This document shows, in pieces, positions 42,547 to 51,456 of a DNA stretch of 64,000 bases. The DNA comes from Holophagales bacterium (GTDB lineage Bacteria > Acidobacteriota > Thermoanaerobaculia > UBA5066): positions 1 to 64,000 of the forward strand of contig JADJVF010000021.1 in the NCBI GenBank assembly GCA_016716705.1. The letters run 5' to 3'. Position 1 is the first letter of the stretch, and each line of letters begins with the position of its first letter. Made by a program: the position numbers and the translations under genes. The notes under the pieces are model-generated. The model did not search any database, was not told where the DNA came from, and was given only the letters and a program-made list of their open reading frames with translations.

Positions 42547-43878
42547 TCAGGGGTGCCGCGGCGATGCCTCGAGAGCGGCCTTCTCGGGGAGCGGCTCCAA
42601 GCGCGGGCAGAGCAGGTGGTGGATGGCGAACGCGACGAGGTAGGCCGAGGCGCAGATCGCGAAGAGGATCGTGTACCCCTGCGTGGCCGGCAGCCGGTCG
42701 AGGAGCCAGCCCGAGAACCAGGGGAAGAGGATGCCGCCGATCGACCCGGCCATGCCGCCGATGCCGATGATCGTCGCGATGTCCTTCTTGGCGAAGATGT
42801 CGGAAACGGTCGTGAAGAGGTTCGCGGACCACGCCTGGTGCGCCGCGCCGGCGAGGCCGATCAGGAGGACGGCCGGCCAGTCGCCGACGCGCGTCGCGAA
42901 GAGGATCGGCAGGACGCAGAAGGCGTAGAGGAACATCCCCGCCTTGCGGGCCTTCGTCACGCTCCAGCCGCCCTGGGTCAGCTTCCCGGTCAGCCAGCCG
43001 CCCGCGATCGAGAGGACGGTGACGATGGCGTAGATCGTGACGAGGTGGACCCAGCTCTGCTTGATGACGAGCCCGCGGGTCTTCTTGAAGTAGTCGGGGA
43101 GCCAGATGAGGAAGAACCACCAGACCGGGTCGGTCATGAACTTCGCGATGATGAACGCCCAGGTCTGCCGGAGGCGGAGCGCGCCGCCCCACCCCATCGG
43201 TTTGCCGCCGGGGCGCGCCTCGTCGCGGTCGCCCTGGATGAACGCCAGCTCCTCGGGGGACAGCCCCTTGCGCTTCTCGGGCTCCTCGTAGAACGGGAAC
43301 CAGAGGAGGAGCCAGAGGAAGCCGATGAGGCCCGCGAAGATGAAGGCCCACCGCCAGCCGAGGTTGATGGCGATGATCGGGATGAGGGCGGGCGCGATGA
43401 TCGCCCCGACGTTCGTGCCGGAGTTGAAGAGGGCCGTCGCGAAGGCCCGCTCCTTCCTCGGGAACCAGAGGGCGACGGCCTTGATGGCGGAGGGGAAGTT
43501 GCCGCCCTCGGCACCGCCGAGCGCCATCCGTGCGACGAAGAAGCCGGCCACCGAGCCGACCGCCGCGTGGCCGATCGCCGCGAGGCTCCAGAGGACGATG
43601 GAGACGGCGTATCCGATCTTCGTCCCGTAGCGGTCGACGAACCACCCGAAGAGGAGGAGGCCGACGGCGTAGGCCCCCTGGAAGGCCGAGTTGACCATCC
43701 CGAACTGCTCGTTCGTCCAGCCGAGCTCGATGTCGAGGAACTCCTTGACGAGCGCCAGGATCTGCCGGTCGATGTAGTTGATCGTCGTGGCCAGGAAGAG
43801 GAGGCCGCAGATGATCCAGCGGACGCGCCCCACAGGCGTGCTGGCGGCAGGTACGGGCGCGGTTTCGGCGTGTGACAT
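42547..43878 (-). CDS. MFS transporter, anion:cation symporter family (hexuronate transporter, ExuT-like)
   Basis: A 443-residue inner-membrane protein with about 12 hydrophobic segments. The first loop ATTINYIDRQILALV and FGWFVDRYGTKIGY (the MFS loop 2-3 motif), GGAEGGNFPSAIKAVALWFPRKERA and LFNSGTNVGAIIAP are characteristic of the ACS family that imports galacturonate and glucuronate. It is downstream of the UxaE-like and UxuB genes in the same direction, which fits hexuronate import. The start ATG 43878 is 33 bases after the UxaE-like stop. Confidence 0.9.
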   Translation of the reverse strand: MSHAETAPVPAASTPVGRVRWIICGLLFLATTINYIDRQILALVKEFLDIELGWTNEQFGMVNSAFQGAYAVGLLLFGWFVDRYGTKIGYAVSIVLWSLAAIGHAAVGSVAGFFVARMALGGAEGGNFPSAIKAVALWFPRKERAFATALFNSGTNVGAIIAPALIPIIAINLGWRWAFIFAGLIGFLWLLLWFPFYEEPEKRKGLSPEELAFIQGDRDEARPGGKPMGWGGALRLRQTWAFIIAKFMTDPVWWFFLIWLPDYFKKTRGLVIKQSWVHLVTIYAIVTVLSIAGGWLTGKLTQGGWSVTKARKAGMFLYAFCVLPILFATRVGDWPAVLLIGLAGAAHQAWSANLFTTVSDIFAKKDIATIIGIGGMAGSIGGILFPWFSGWLLDRLPATQGYTILFAICASAYLVAFAIHHLLCPRLEPLPEKAALEASPRHP

Positions 43879-43911
43879 CCGGCGGCTCCCTTCGGTTGGT
43901 CCTGTCCTAGG

Positions 43912-45843
43912 TCACGCCACGAGGTCGCGCTCGAAGGCGTCGTGGTCGGGAAGGGCGGCGAGCCGCTCGCGTGCCGCGGCGACCCTCGGAGCGGATGCGA
44001 GCCCCGTCGTCTCCGCGAGGAAGAGGATGTACCCCGCGACCCCCTTCGCGTAGAGGAGCCGCGCCTCGTCGCTGGCGCCGTAGAAGCGGGCCCGCTGCGC
44101 GTAGCCGGCCGCCCCGTGGTCACCGAGGCGCGACGTGGAGCCGGCCGCGGCGAGGACGTAGAGGAAGTTGTACTCGAAGAAGAACATGTGGTCGGGCGAC
44201 GGCACGAGGTCTGAAAGGGCGGCCCTGAGCGCCTCGGGCGACGCGAAGGCGCCGTCGGCGCTGCGCCCCTCGTGGGCGAGCGCGTGGAGGACGAACTCGC
44301 GCGCGAAGCGCTGCCGCACGGGGTCGGCGGAGAAGGCGCCTTCGATCGCGAGATTCCGGGTGAAGCCGTACCAGTCGTTCCAGAGAGCCGCGTCGCGCGG
44401 GTCCGTCGAGCGGGAGAGGGCGACGCCCATCTCGTAGGTGTAGCGGCCCGAGGTCTTGATCTCGAGCCCCTGGCGCGTCACGTCGCCCGCGACCGCGTAG
44501 TTTCCGGCCGACTTGCCGCTCCCCGAGTGGAAGCCGATCGAGGAGCCGAACCCGCGGGCCACGGCGGTGAGGCTCTCCACCGTCCGGCGCAGCTCGACGT
44601 CGTCCGGGTAGGGGAAGTTCTTCTGGAAGCCGATGGCGGGGGCGACGTAGTGGATCTCGACACCGAGGGCTTCCGCGAGGGCGAGGCAGACGGCGAGCGT
44701 TTCGGGGGTCGTGCGTCCCGGCAGCTCGTCGATCGAGAGCTCGCGGAAGTAGCGTCGTCCGATCTCCGTCGTGAAGAGCTCGCGACGGACGCGGGCGTAG
44801 GCCTCGTCGCGGCGGACGAGCTTCCTCATGGCGGGGAGGAGCGTCGCGAAGAGCCGCCTCGCGGCGGCCTCGTCGAGCGAGAGGCCGAGCGGGGCGACGC
44901 GCGCGAGGACGCGCCGGAAGAGGTCCGCCGCGTCGAGCGCGGCGAAGGCGCGATCGACGTCCTCGGGGGTTTCGGGGGGCGGTGTCGCCGCGAGCTCCGG
45001 GGAGAGGTCGAACGTGATGTAGCTCGCGAAGGCGCAGCCCTGGACGAGCTCTTCCTCGATCGCGTCGAAACGCCCGCCGATCGGCTGGTGGTCGGCGTTG
45101 AAGCCCCAGGGGATCCGCCGGCGGTGGAAGCCGCACTTCAGGTAGGCCACGACGGCCGCGTGCGACATCCCCTCGACCGACTGCCCCTGGTGCCCCTCCG
45201 GGACCGTCCCGCCGATGAACGGGAACGGGACCTCGACGAGCCGGTCCTCGAGCATCGCGTCGACGTCGTAGACGAGCTCGCGCGGGATCGAGTTCTGGTT
45301 CGCGGTGAGCGAGAGGCCGAGCTCCTTCATCGCCCACGCGACGGCAGGCCAGTGGAGCGTCGTGAAGCGGGCGCCGATGCCGAGGCTCGACCGCGAGAGG
45401 GTCCCGCGCGCCACCGGGAAGACGGTGCAGCCGGGGTCGTCCGCCAGGAGGAGGTTCTTGAGGGGCGCGAGCCCCTCCCAGAGGAGCGGGACGAGCTGCA
45501 GCCCGTCCCCGAGCGGGACGGCCGCCGGGAGCGGAATCGGACCGGCACCCTCCGCCAGGAGGCCCGCGTCGCCCGTCGCGCGCTCCTCGACGACGAATAC
45601 GCGCCACGACCCGACGTGGAGCTCGGAGGCCGGGAAGACGTCGACGAGCCCGAGGCTCCGCCGCATCGATCGGTTCCCGGCGGTCGACTCGCGAAGCAAC
45701 GAGCGGAGCTGCGGGAGATCCGTCCGGACGGCCTGCTCGAGGGAATGCGGGTCGAGGCAGAGATCGGGCGAGATGGCCGGGTTGTTGCGGATCCTCAGGC
45801 CCAGGCCGAGGAGGAAGCGGTTGATGGCCCGTGTGTCTCTCAT
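43912..45843 (-). CDS. UxaE-like (tagaturonate epimerase family) protein, enlarged
   Basis: A 643-residue protein. The region IGFHSGSGKSAGNYAVAGDV followed by LEIKTSGRYTYEMGVALS corresponds to the SLHSGSDKFS...VKTAGTSYLEAV segment of tagaturonate epimerase UxaE, and GFNADHQPIGGRFDAIEE to its metal-binding ADH segment. The known Thermotoga enzyme is about 480 residues; this one has roughly 150 extra, partly N-terminal. UxaE interconverts tagaturonate and fructuronate, which would let UxaC products from galacturonate enter the UxuB step encoded directly upstream. ATG 45843 with GAGGTGAAC before it is preferred over GTG 45849. The similarity is distant, so the specific activity is a moderate inference. 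Confidence 0.68.
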   Translation of the reverse strand: MRDTRAINRFLLGLGLRIRNNPAISPDLCLDPHSLEQAVRTDLPQLRSLLRESTAGNRSMRRSLGLVDVFPASELHVGSWRVFVVEERATGDAGLLAEGAGPIPLPAAVPLGDGLQLVPLLWEGLAPLKNLLLADDPGCTVFPVARGTLSRSSLGIGARFTTLHWPAVAWAMKELGLSLTANQNSIPRELVYDVDAMLEDRLVEVPFPFIGGTVPEGHQGQSVEGMSHAAVVAYLKCGFHRRRIPWGFNADHQPIGGRFDAIEEELVQGCAFASYITFDLSPELAATPPPETPEDVDRAFAALDAADLFRRVLARVAPLGLSLDEAAARRLFATLLPAMRKLVRRDEAYARVRRELFTTEIGRRYFRELSIDELPGRTTPETLAVCLALAEALGVEIHYVAPAIGFQKNFPYPDDVELRRTVESLTAVARGFGSSIGFHSGSGKSAGNYAVAGDVTRQGLEIKTSGRYTYEMGVALSRSTDPRDAALWNDWYGFTRNLAIEGAFSADPVRQRFAREFVLHALAHEGRSADGAFASPEALRAALSDLVPSPDHMFFFEYNFLYVLAAAGSTSRLGDHGAAGYAQRARFYGASDEARLLYAKGVAGYILFLAETTGLASAPRVAAARERLAALPDHDAFERDLVA

Positions 45844-45874
45844 GTTCACCTCGCCGGTACGTCCTTGCGGCCGC

Positions 45875-46657
45875 TCAGATGCTCGTGGCGTGGAAGCCCC
45901 CGTCGACGACGATCTCGGCGCCGGTGATGAACGAGCCGGCCCGTTCGGAGGCGAGGAGGAGCGTGGCGCCGACGAGCTCGCGCGCCTCGCCGAAACGCCC
46001 GGCCGGCGTGTGCCCGAGGATCGAGGCGACGCGGTCGGGCGTCAGGACCTTCCGGTTCTGCTCGGCCGGGAAGAAGCCCGGGACGAGGACGTTCACCCTC
46101 ACGCCGAGCGGCGCCCACTCGCGGGCCAGGTTCTTCGAGATGTTGTGGACGGCGGCCTTCGACGCGGAGTAGGTGAAGACGCGGGAGAGCGGTGTCAGAC
46201 CCGACATCGAGCCGACGTTGATGACGCTCGCGCCCGTCCCTTCGGCGCGCGCCCTCTCGACGAAGTACCGGCCGAAGACCTGGCAGGCGAGGAAGACCGC
46301 CTTCACGTTGACGGCGAAGATCCGGTCGATCTCCTCCTCGGGAATGTCGAGGAACGGCTTCGGCGAGTTGATCCCGGCGCCGTTCACGAGGATGTCGACG
46401 CGGCCCGACCGGGCGAGGACCTCCGCGAGGAGCGCTTCGAGCGCCGTCTTCGAGGTCGCCTCGCAGGAGGCGAATCCGCCGCGGCCTCCGGCGGCTTCGA
46501 TCCTTCCGAGGCGCGCCTGCGCCTTCGTGGCGTCGCGGCCGACGAGGACGACTTCGGCGCCCGCCGCCGCGAGCCCCTCGGCCATGGCGCCGCAGAGCTC
46601 GCCGGTGCCACCGACCACGACCGCCACCTTGCCGGCGAGATCGAACAGGTCGTTCAT
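45875..46657 (-). CDS. uxuB: D-mannonate oxidoreductase / fructuronate reductase, SDR type (UxuB-like)
   Basis: A 260-residue SDR. The nucleotide loop GGTGELCGAMAEGLA (with Cys-Gly in place of the common Gly-Ile-Gly), NVGSMSGLTPLSR, YSASKAAVHNISKNLA and PGFFPAEQNRKVL with ILGHTPAGRFGEARELVG follow the SDR-type D-mannonate oxidoreductases of Gram-positive bacteria. The enzyme reduces fructuronate to mannonate with NAD(P)H. GGAGGGAGAACG precedes ATG 46657. It leads the uxuB-uxaE-exuT-like operon, driven by a promoter with an operator-like site at 46725. Confidence 0.85.
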   Translation of the reverse strand: MNDLFDLAGKVAVVVGGTGELCGAMAEGLAAAGAEVVLVGRDATKAQARLGRIEAAGGRGGFASCEATSKTALEALLAEVLARSGRVDILVNGAGINSPKPFLDIPEEEIDRIFAVNVKAVFLACQVFGRYFVERARAEGTGASVINVGSMSGLTPLSRVFTYSASKAAVHNISKNLAREWAPLGVRVNVLVPGFFPAEQNRKVLTPDRVASILGHTPAGRFGEARELVGATLLLASERAGSFITGAEIVVDGGFHATSI

Positions 46658-46716
46658 CGTTCTCCCTCCGGCCCCTCGCCCGGATCCCTGAGCCCCGTGG
46701 GAGGAGGAGCGGCGAA

Positions 46717-46735
46717 ATCATAACTGGTAAATCCA
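46717..46735 (-). promoter_or_regulatory. uxuB promoter -10 with adjacent operator
   Basis: On the minus strand TATGAT (46722-46717) is a good -10, and the palindrome TGGATTTACCA (46735-46725) lies two bases upstream, the same spacing as at kduD and GH43. A -35 17 bases upstream (GTGCAT) is poor. Confidence 0.5.
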
Positions 46736-46974
46736 ATTTATGCACGCCCGATGTATGTGAGCTTACCGAATCTTTCGGCCAGCGAGGAGCCGCCCGGGCT
46801 CGCGGAGACCGGCGAACGGTTCCCCTGCGATGGGAACGGGAGCTGATCTCCTGCGGCTCCCGGCGCACTCGCCCGGGAAAGCGGCCGGGGCTGGCTCCGG
46901 TCCGGGGCAGGGGTGCGGGGTCCGCCCGCGAGGCCTTTGGCGATCCTCACTTCCTGACCATGTGGCACTCCCTC

Positions 46975-47003
46975 TTGACAAATGGTCATTCCACTAGCAT
47001 CTT
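46975..47003 (+). promoter_or_regulatory. Promoter of the LarA-like/kinase operon with operator
   Basis: TTGACA at 46975-46980 and a weak -10 (CATCTT 46998-47003, 17-base spacer) about 65 bases before ATG 47068. The palindrome TGGTCATTCCA (46983-46993) sits in the spacer. The rest of the 410-base divergent gap (46658-47067) contains only a short inverted repeat (GGTTCCC...GGGAACG near 46815-46840) and no gene. Confidence 0.5.
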
Positions 47004-47067
47004 GAACGGGCCTGCCGGACCATTCCGGAAACCTGGCGAACAGGCCGGCGGGACGGGAGCGCTCGGA

Positions 47068-48328
47068 ATGCGGATCGGATACGGCCACGCGGAACGGCCC
47101 CTCTCGACGGAGGAGGTCCGGGCGATCGTCGAGCAGGCGGTCGCGGCCCTCGACAGGCGCTGGCGGCGGATCCTCGTCCTCGTACCGGACGGCACCCGGA
47201 CGATGCCCCTGGCGCTCCTCGTCGACCTCCTCGAGGCGACGCTCGGCCCCTGCACCGACGCCCTCGACTACCTCGTGGCCCTCGGGACCCACAGGCCCAT
47301 GAACGACGAGCAGCTCTCGCGCCTCCTGGGCCGCCGCGTGTGGAAACGGCCGGGCCGGTCGGAGCCGCGTCTTCAATCACGACTCCAGCCCCGAATCCCT
47401 GACGCGCGTCGGGACGATCTCCGCCGCCGAGGTGGGGGAGATCACCGGGGGGCTCCTGAACGAGGAAGTTCCCGTCCGCGTGAACCGCCTCGTCTACGAC
47501 TACGACGTCGTCCTCGTCTGCGGTCCGGTCTTTCCGCACGAGGTCGTCGGGTTCTCCGGGGGAAACAAGTACTTCTTCCCCGGCATCGCGGGCCCCGAGG
47601 TCATCAACCTGACGCACTGGCTCGGGGCGCTCCTCTCGAGCTACGAGGTCATCGGCTCGGGCTACACGCCGGTGCGCGCCCTCATCGACCGCGCTGCGGC
47701 CCTCGTCGACCGGCCGAAGGCCTGCTTCTCGGCCGTCGTCACGCACGAGGGTCTGGCCGGGCTCTTCTTCGGCGACCCGCACGAGGCGTGGCTCGCGGCG
47801 TCCGAGCTCTCGGCGCGCGTCCACATCACGTGGGTCGACGCGCCGTATCGGAAGGTCGTCTCGGTGATGCCTCCGATGTACGAGGACCTCTGGACGGCGG
47901 CGAAGGGGATGTACAAGGTCGAGCCGGCCGTGGCCGACGGGGGAGAGGTCGTCCTCTACGCGCCGCACCTGTCCGAGGTGAGCTTCACGCACGGTCCCGC
48001 GATCGAGGAGGTCGGCTACCACTGCCGCGACTACTTCCTGGCGCAGTGGGACCGGTTCCGGAATCACCCCTGGGGCGTCCTCGCGCACTCGACCCACCTC
48101 AAGGGGCTCGGGCGCTACGACGCGGCGACGGGCCTCGAGACGCCGAGGGTCGCGGTGACGCTCGCGACGGCGATTCCCGAGGAGCGCTGCCGGAGGCTGA
48201 ACCTCGGGTACCTCGACCCGGCCTCGGTCGACCTCGAGGCGCTGAAGGGGCGGGAGGACGAGGGGCTCCTCGTCGTCCCGCGCGCGGGGGAGAGGCTCTA
48301 CAAGGTCCGGCGGAACGCCGGGGCGTGA
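47068..48328 (+). CDS. LarA-family (DUF2088) nickel-dependent racemase/epimerase, frameshifted
   Basis: About 420 residues. The N-terminal frame from ATG 47068 (MRIGYGHAERPLSTEEV) carries VLVPDGTRTMP and ALGTHRPMNDEQL, then the frame changes in 47340-47366 to RVFNHDSSPESLTRVGT and continues to TGA 48328. Ligands for the nickel-pincer cofactor of lactate racemase have counterparts: His in GTHRP, His in FPHEVVGFSGG, Lys in GGNKYFFPG and His in NLTHWLG. The superfamily includes racemases of several hydroxy acids and a D-gluconate 2-epimerase. In this operon, with a KDG-type kinase downstream and shared operator sites, a sugar acid is the likely substrate; mannonate/gluconate is a specific guess. 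No cofactor-synthesis genes (larB, larC, larE) are seen nearby. Confidence 0.8.
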
Positions 48329-48381
48329 CGAAAGGACGAAGGTATGACGCATCCCGAGGTCAGGTGTCCCAGGGAGCCCCG

Positions 48382-49464
48382 ATGAGGAACCCGCTCGCGA
48401 TCCGTCCCGGCGGGGCGTACGACTTCGTCTCCCTCGGCGCCCTCGTCCACCGTCTCGACCCCGGCCTCGTCCCGTTCCGCAAGGCGACCCAGTGCCGCAT
48501 CCACGTCAGCGGCGGCGAGTTCAACTGCGCCGCGAACCTCGCCGACGCCTTCCGGATGAAGACCGCCGTCGTCTCCGCGATGGTCGACTCCCCGATCGGC
48601 GGCCTCATCGAGGAGCGCGTGAGGGCGATGGGGGTCACGGGGATCTGGCGCCGCTTCGAGCACGACGGCGTCACCGGCCCGAACATGGCGGCCGTCTACA
48701 GCGACCGGGGCTTCGGCGTCCGGCCGCCGGTCGTCTTCTACAACCGGGCCAACGAGGCCGCCGCGCGTCTCGCTCCGGGCGACGTCGACTGGGACGCCCT
48801 CTTCGCCAGCGGCGTGCGGTGGTTCCACAGCGGCGGCATCTTCGCGGCGCTCTCCGAGACGACGGCCGAGCTGATCGTCGAGGGGATGAAGAAGGCCCGC
48901 GCGGCCGGGGCCGTCACCTCGTTCGACCTGAACTACCGGGCCAAGCTCTGGAAGATCTCCGGGGGCGAGGCGCGCGCCGTGGACGTGATCCGGCGGATCG
49001 TCGAGAACGTCGACGTCCTCGTCGGGAACGAGGAGGACCTGCAGAAGGGGCTCGGCATCGCGGGGCCCGAGGTCGCCGCGGCGTCGAAGCTCGACCCGAC
49101 CGCGTTCTTCGGGATGATCGACAAGGTCGTCTCACGTCACCCGGGCGTCAAGGTCGTCGCGACGACTCTGCGCGAGGTCCTCTCGACGAACCGTCACCGC
49201 TGGAGCGCCGTCGCCTGGGTGGACGGGACGACGATCGCGGCGCCGACGGCCGACCTCGACGTCCTCGACCGCGTCGGCGGCGGGGACGGTTTCGCTTCGG
49301 GCTTCTTCTACGGCCTCCTCTCGGGCGAGACGCCGGAGGAGGCGCTGAAGCTCGGCTGGGCGCACGGCGCCCTCCTGACGACCTTCCCCGGCGACACGAC
49401 GATGGCGACCGTCGAGGACGTGCGGGCGTTCGCGATGGGGGGCTCGGCTCGGATCCAGCGCTGA
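48382..49464 (+). CDS. PfkB-family sugar kinase, 2-keto-3-deoxygluconate kinase-like
   Basis: A 360-residue kinase paralogous to KdgK at 13772-14800 but clearly diverged. It keeps the PfkB signature DRVGGGDGFASGFFYGLL with the catalytic Asp, SFDLNYRAKLWK as in KDG kinases, and VGNEEDLQKGLG. The N-terminus CRIHVSGGEFNCAANLADAF is the sugar-binding GG region. ATG 48382 follows AGGGAG. Forming an operon with the LarA-like gene, it probably phosphorylates a 2-keto-3-deoxy sugar acid; the exact acid may differ from that of the first kinase. Confidence 0.87.
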   Translation: MRNPLAIRPGGAYDFVSLGALVHRLDPGLVPFRKATQCRIHVSGGEFNCAANLADAFRMKTAVVSAMVDSPIGGLIEERVRAMGVTGIWRRFEHDGVTGPNMAAVYSDRGFGVRPPVVFYNRANEAAARLAPGDVDWDALFASGVRWFHSGGIFAALSETTAELIVEGMKKARAAGAVTSFDLNYRAKLWKISGGEARAVDVIRRIVENVDVLVGNEEDLQKGLGIAGPEVAAASKLDPTAFFGMIDKVVSRHPGVKVVATTLREVLSTNRHRWSAVAWVDGTTIAAPTADLDVLDRVGGGDGFASGFFYGLLSGETPEEALKLGWAHGALLTTFPGDTTMATVEDVRAFAMGGSARIQR

Positions 49465-49473
49465 GAGGGGCCT

Positions 49474-51405
49474 TCAGGCCCCGGTCTTCAGCACCGCCCG
49501 CAGCATCTCGCCCACGCTCCACGCCTGCGCCACGCAGCCCCCCGGGCGGTGCGGCGGGTCGCCGTCGAAGACCTCGGGGAGGAGGCCGAGGCCCGCTCCG
49601 AAGAGGTGCTCGACGAGGGGCGCGAGCCACGCAGCCGCCGTCCTCCGGCTGTCGGGGGTGTTCCCGCGGACGGCGAGGTGGGCGTCGACGAGCGGGCCGA
49701 GGAGCCAGGGCCAGGCGGTCCCCTGGTGGTAGGCCGCGTCGCGCTCGGCGGGGCCGCCTTCGAAGCGGCCGCGGTAGTCGGGGTGGGCGGGGTCGAGGGT
49801 CCGGACGCCGTACGGGGTGAGGAGGCGCCCTTCTACCGCCCGGAGGACGCTCGCCGCGCGGGCGCCCGTGAGGAGCGGGCGGTGGAGGGAGAGGGCGAAG
49901 AGCTGGTTGGGGCGGAGCGAGAGGTCGCGCGACCCGTCGGGCGCGACGACGTCGGCGAGGTAGCCGGACTCCTCGTCCCAGAAGAGCGCGGCGAAGCTCT
50001 CCCGCGCCTGGTCGGCGAGGGCGAGGAGGCGCGCCGCCGTGAAGGCGTCGCCGAGGTTCGCGGCGTAGAGCGCGACGATGCGCAGGGCGTTGTGCCAGAG
50101 CGCCTGGACTTCCACCGGCTTGCCGCTGCGCGGGGTGACGACGAGGCCGTCGACCTTGGCGTCCATCCAGGTCAGCTGCTGCCCCGGCTCGCCCGAGGAG
50201 AGGAGGCCGTCGACGTCGGCACGGATGCCGAAGCGGGTCCCCCGAAGGTGACGCTCGACGATCTCGACGAGAAGCGGGTAGACGTGACGGAGGAAGGCCT
50301 CGTCGCGGGACGCCTCGTGATACGCGCGCACCGCCTCGACGAACCAGAGCGTCCCGTCGACGTTGTTGTACTCGGGCTCGGTCCCCTCGTCGGGGAAGCG
50401 GTTGGGAACCATGCCGCGGTCGACGTGCCGGGAAAAGGTCTCGAGGACCGACCGGGCGACGTCGAACCGGCGCGTGGCGAGGAGGAGGCCGGGGAGGGCG
50501 ATCATCGCGTCGCGCCCCCAGTCGGTGAACCAGGGGTAGCCGGCGATGATGGTCCACCCATCGCCGCGCTTCACGACGAATCGATCGGCGGCCGCGCGCA
50601 GGAGACGCAGGAGGCGACGGTCGGAGCCGGCCCCTTCGACGCGCCGGCGGCGTTTCTCCTCGGCGGCGCAGAGTGCCGGCGCGTCGGCCGCCGAGCGGTT
50701 CCCGAGCGTCGCGACGAGCGTCGCCCCGGGGCGGACGGAGAGGTCCCACGAGAAGGCGAGGGGCGAGAAGAGATCCTCGGTGTACTCGAAGCCGCGTTCG
50801 CGGTCGAGGTCGTACTCGAGGCCGCGGTACCAGAAGAACGTCTCCGTGACCGACTCCGCGTCGTGAGCCAGGCGCAGGTCGGGGAGATCGACGCAGGGGT
50901 GAAGGCGGACCACTCCGTCTTCCCGCCAGACGGCCGGGTCGCACGGCGTGGCGGGGCCGCGCAGCTCGTGGTGGCCGCGGTAGACGAGAAGCGGCCGCAC
51001 CTCGAGGCGGACCGGTCCCGCGGGCTCGGACGTCAGCTCCCAGCAGACGACCGCGGTTTCCTCCCCGTGGACGAGGAGGAACGTCCGCTTCAGCCGCACG
51101 TCCCCGACCTCGAACTCCCAGGTCGGGAACGGGTCGACGCGGAAGGCGCGCAGGTGGAGGTCGCCCCGGGGGTGGAGCCGGCCCGCGTAGCGGTTGACGG
51201 AGAGGTCGAACCGCTCTTCGCCGAGGACGAGCGTCTCCTCGAGCTTGCCGAGGAGAACGGCGCGGCCGGTGGGAGGCGAGGTCGCCGCCACGAGGAGGCC
51301 GTGATACCGGCGCGCATTGCGGCCCGAGACGGTCGACAGCGCGAAGCCGCCGAGACCGTTCGTCTCGAGCCACTCGGCGTCCGGGAGGAGGGAAGGTCCG
51401 TTCAT
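49474..51405 (-). CDS. Glycogen debranching enzyme (amylo-alpha-1,6-glucosidase type)
   Basis: A 643-residue cytoplasmic enzyme. The N-terminal domain begins EWLETNGLGGFALSTVSGRNARRYHGLLVA, diagnostic of the archaeal-type glycogen debranching family, and the C-terminal alpha6/alpha6 domain shows AGYPWFTDWGRDAMIALPGLLLATRR, GTEPEYNNVDGTLWFVEA, LTWMDAKVDG and AYHQGTAWPWLLGP, which include the catalytic acids. It hydrolyses alpha-1,6 branches of glycogen. It converges with the kinase gene 9 bases away and is unrelated to pectin use. Confidence 0.94.
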   Translation of the reverse strand: MNGPSLLPDAEWLETNGLGGFALSTVSGRNARRYHGLLVAATSPPTGRAVLLGKLEETLVLGEERFDLSVNRYAGRLHPRGDLHLRAFRVDPFPTWEFEVGDVRLKRTFLLVHGEETAVVCWELTSEPAGPVRLEVRPLLVYRGHHELRGPATPCDPAVWREDGVVRLHPCVDLPDLRLAHDAESVTETFFWYRGLEYDLDRERGFEYTEDLFSPLAFSWDLSVRPGATLVATLGNRSAADAPALCAAEEKRRRRVEGAGSDRRLLRLLRAAADRFVVKRGDGWTIIAGYPWFTDWGRDAMIALPGLLLATRRFDVARSVLETFSRHVDRGMVPNRFPDEGTEPEYNNVDGTLWFVEAVRAYHEASRDEAFLRHVYPLLVEIVERHLRGTRFGIRADVDGLLSSGEPGQQLTWMDAKVDGLVVTPRSGKPVEVQALWHNALRIVALYAANLGDAFTAARLLALADQARESFAALFWDEESGYLADVVAPDGSRDLSLRPNQLFALSLHRPLLTGARAASVLRAVEGRLLTPYGVRTLDPAHPDYRGRFEGGPAERDAAYHQGTAWPWLLGPLVDAHLAVRGNTPDSRRTAAAWLAPLVEHLFGAGLGLLPEVFDGDPPHRPGGCVAQAWSVGEMLRAVLKTGA

Positions 51406-51456
51406 GGTGCGCGACCGCTCAGGAGACGTTACACCGGCAGGCCGGGGAGCGCACCT

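Noticed and set aside
42206..42643. 145-residue plus-strand frame in the 42.2-42.6 kb gap
   Set aside because: No ribosome-binding site or motif, and it runs antisense to the HIT remnant and the transporter end.
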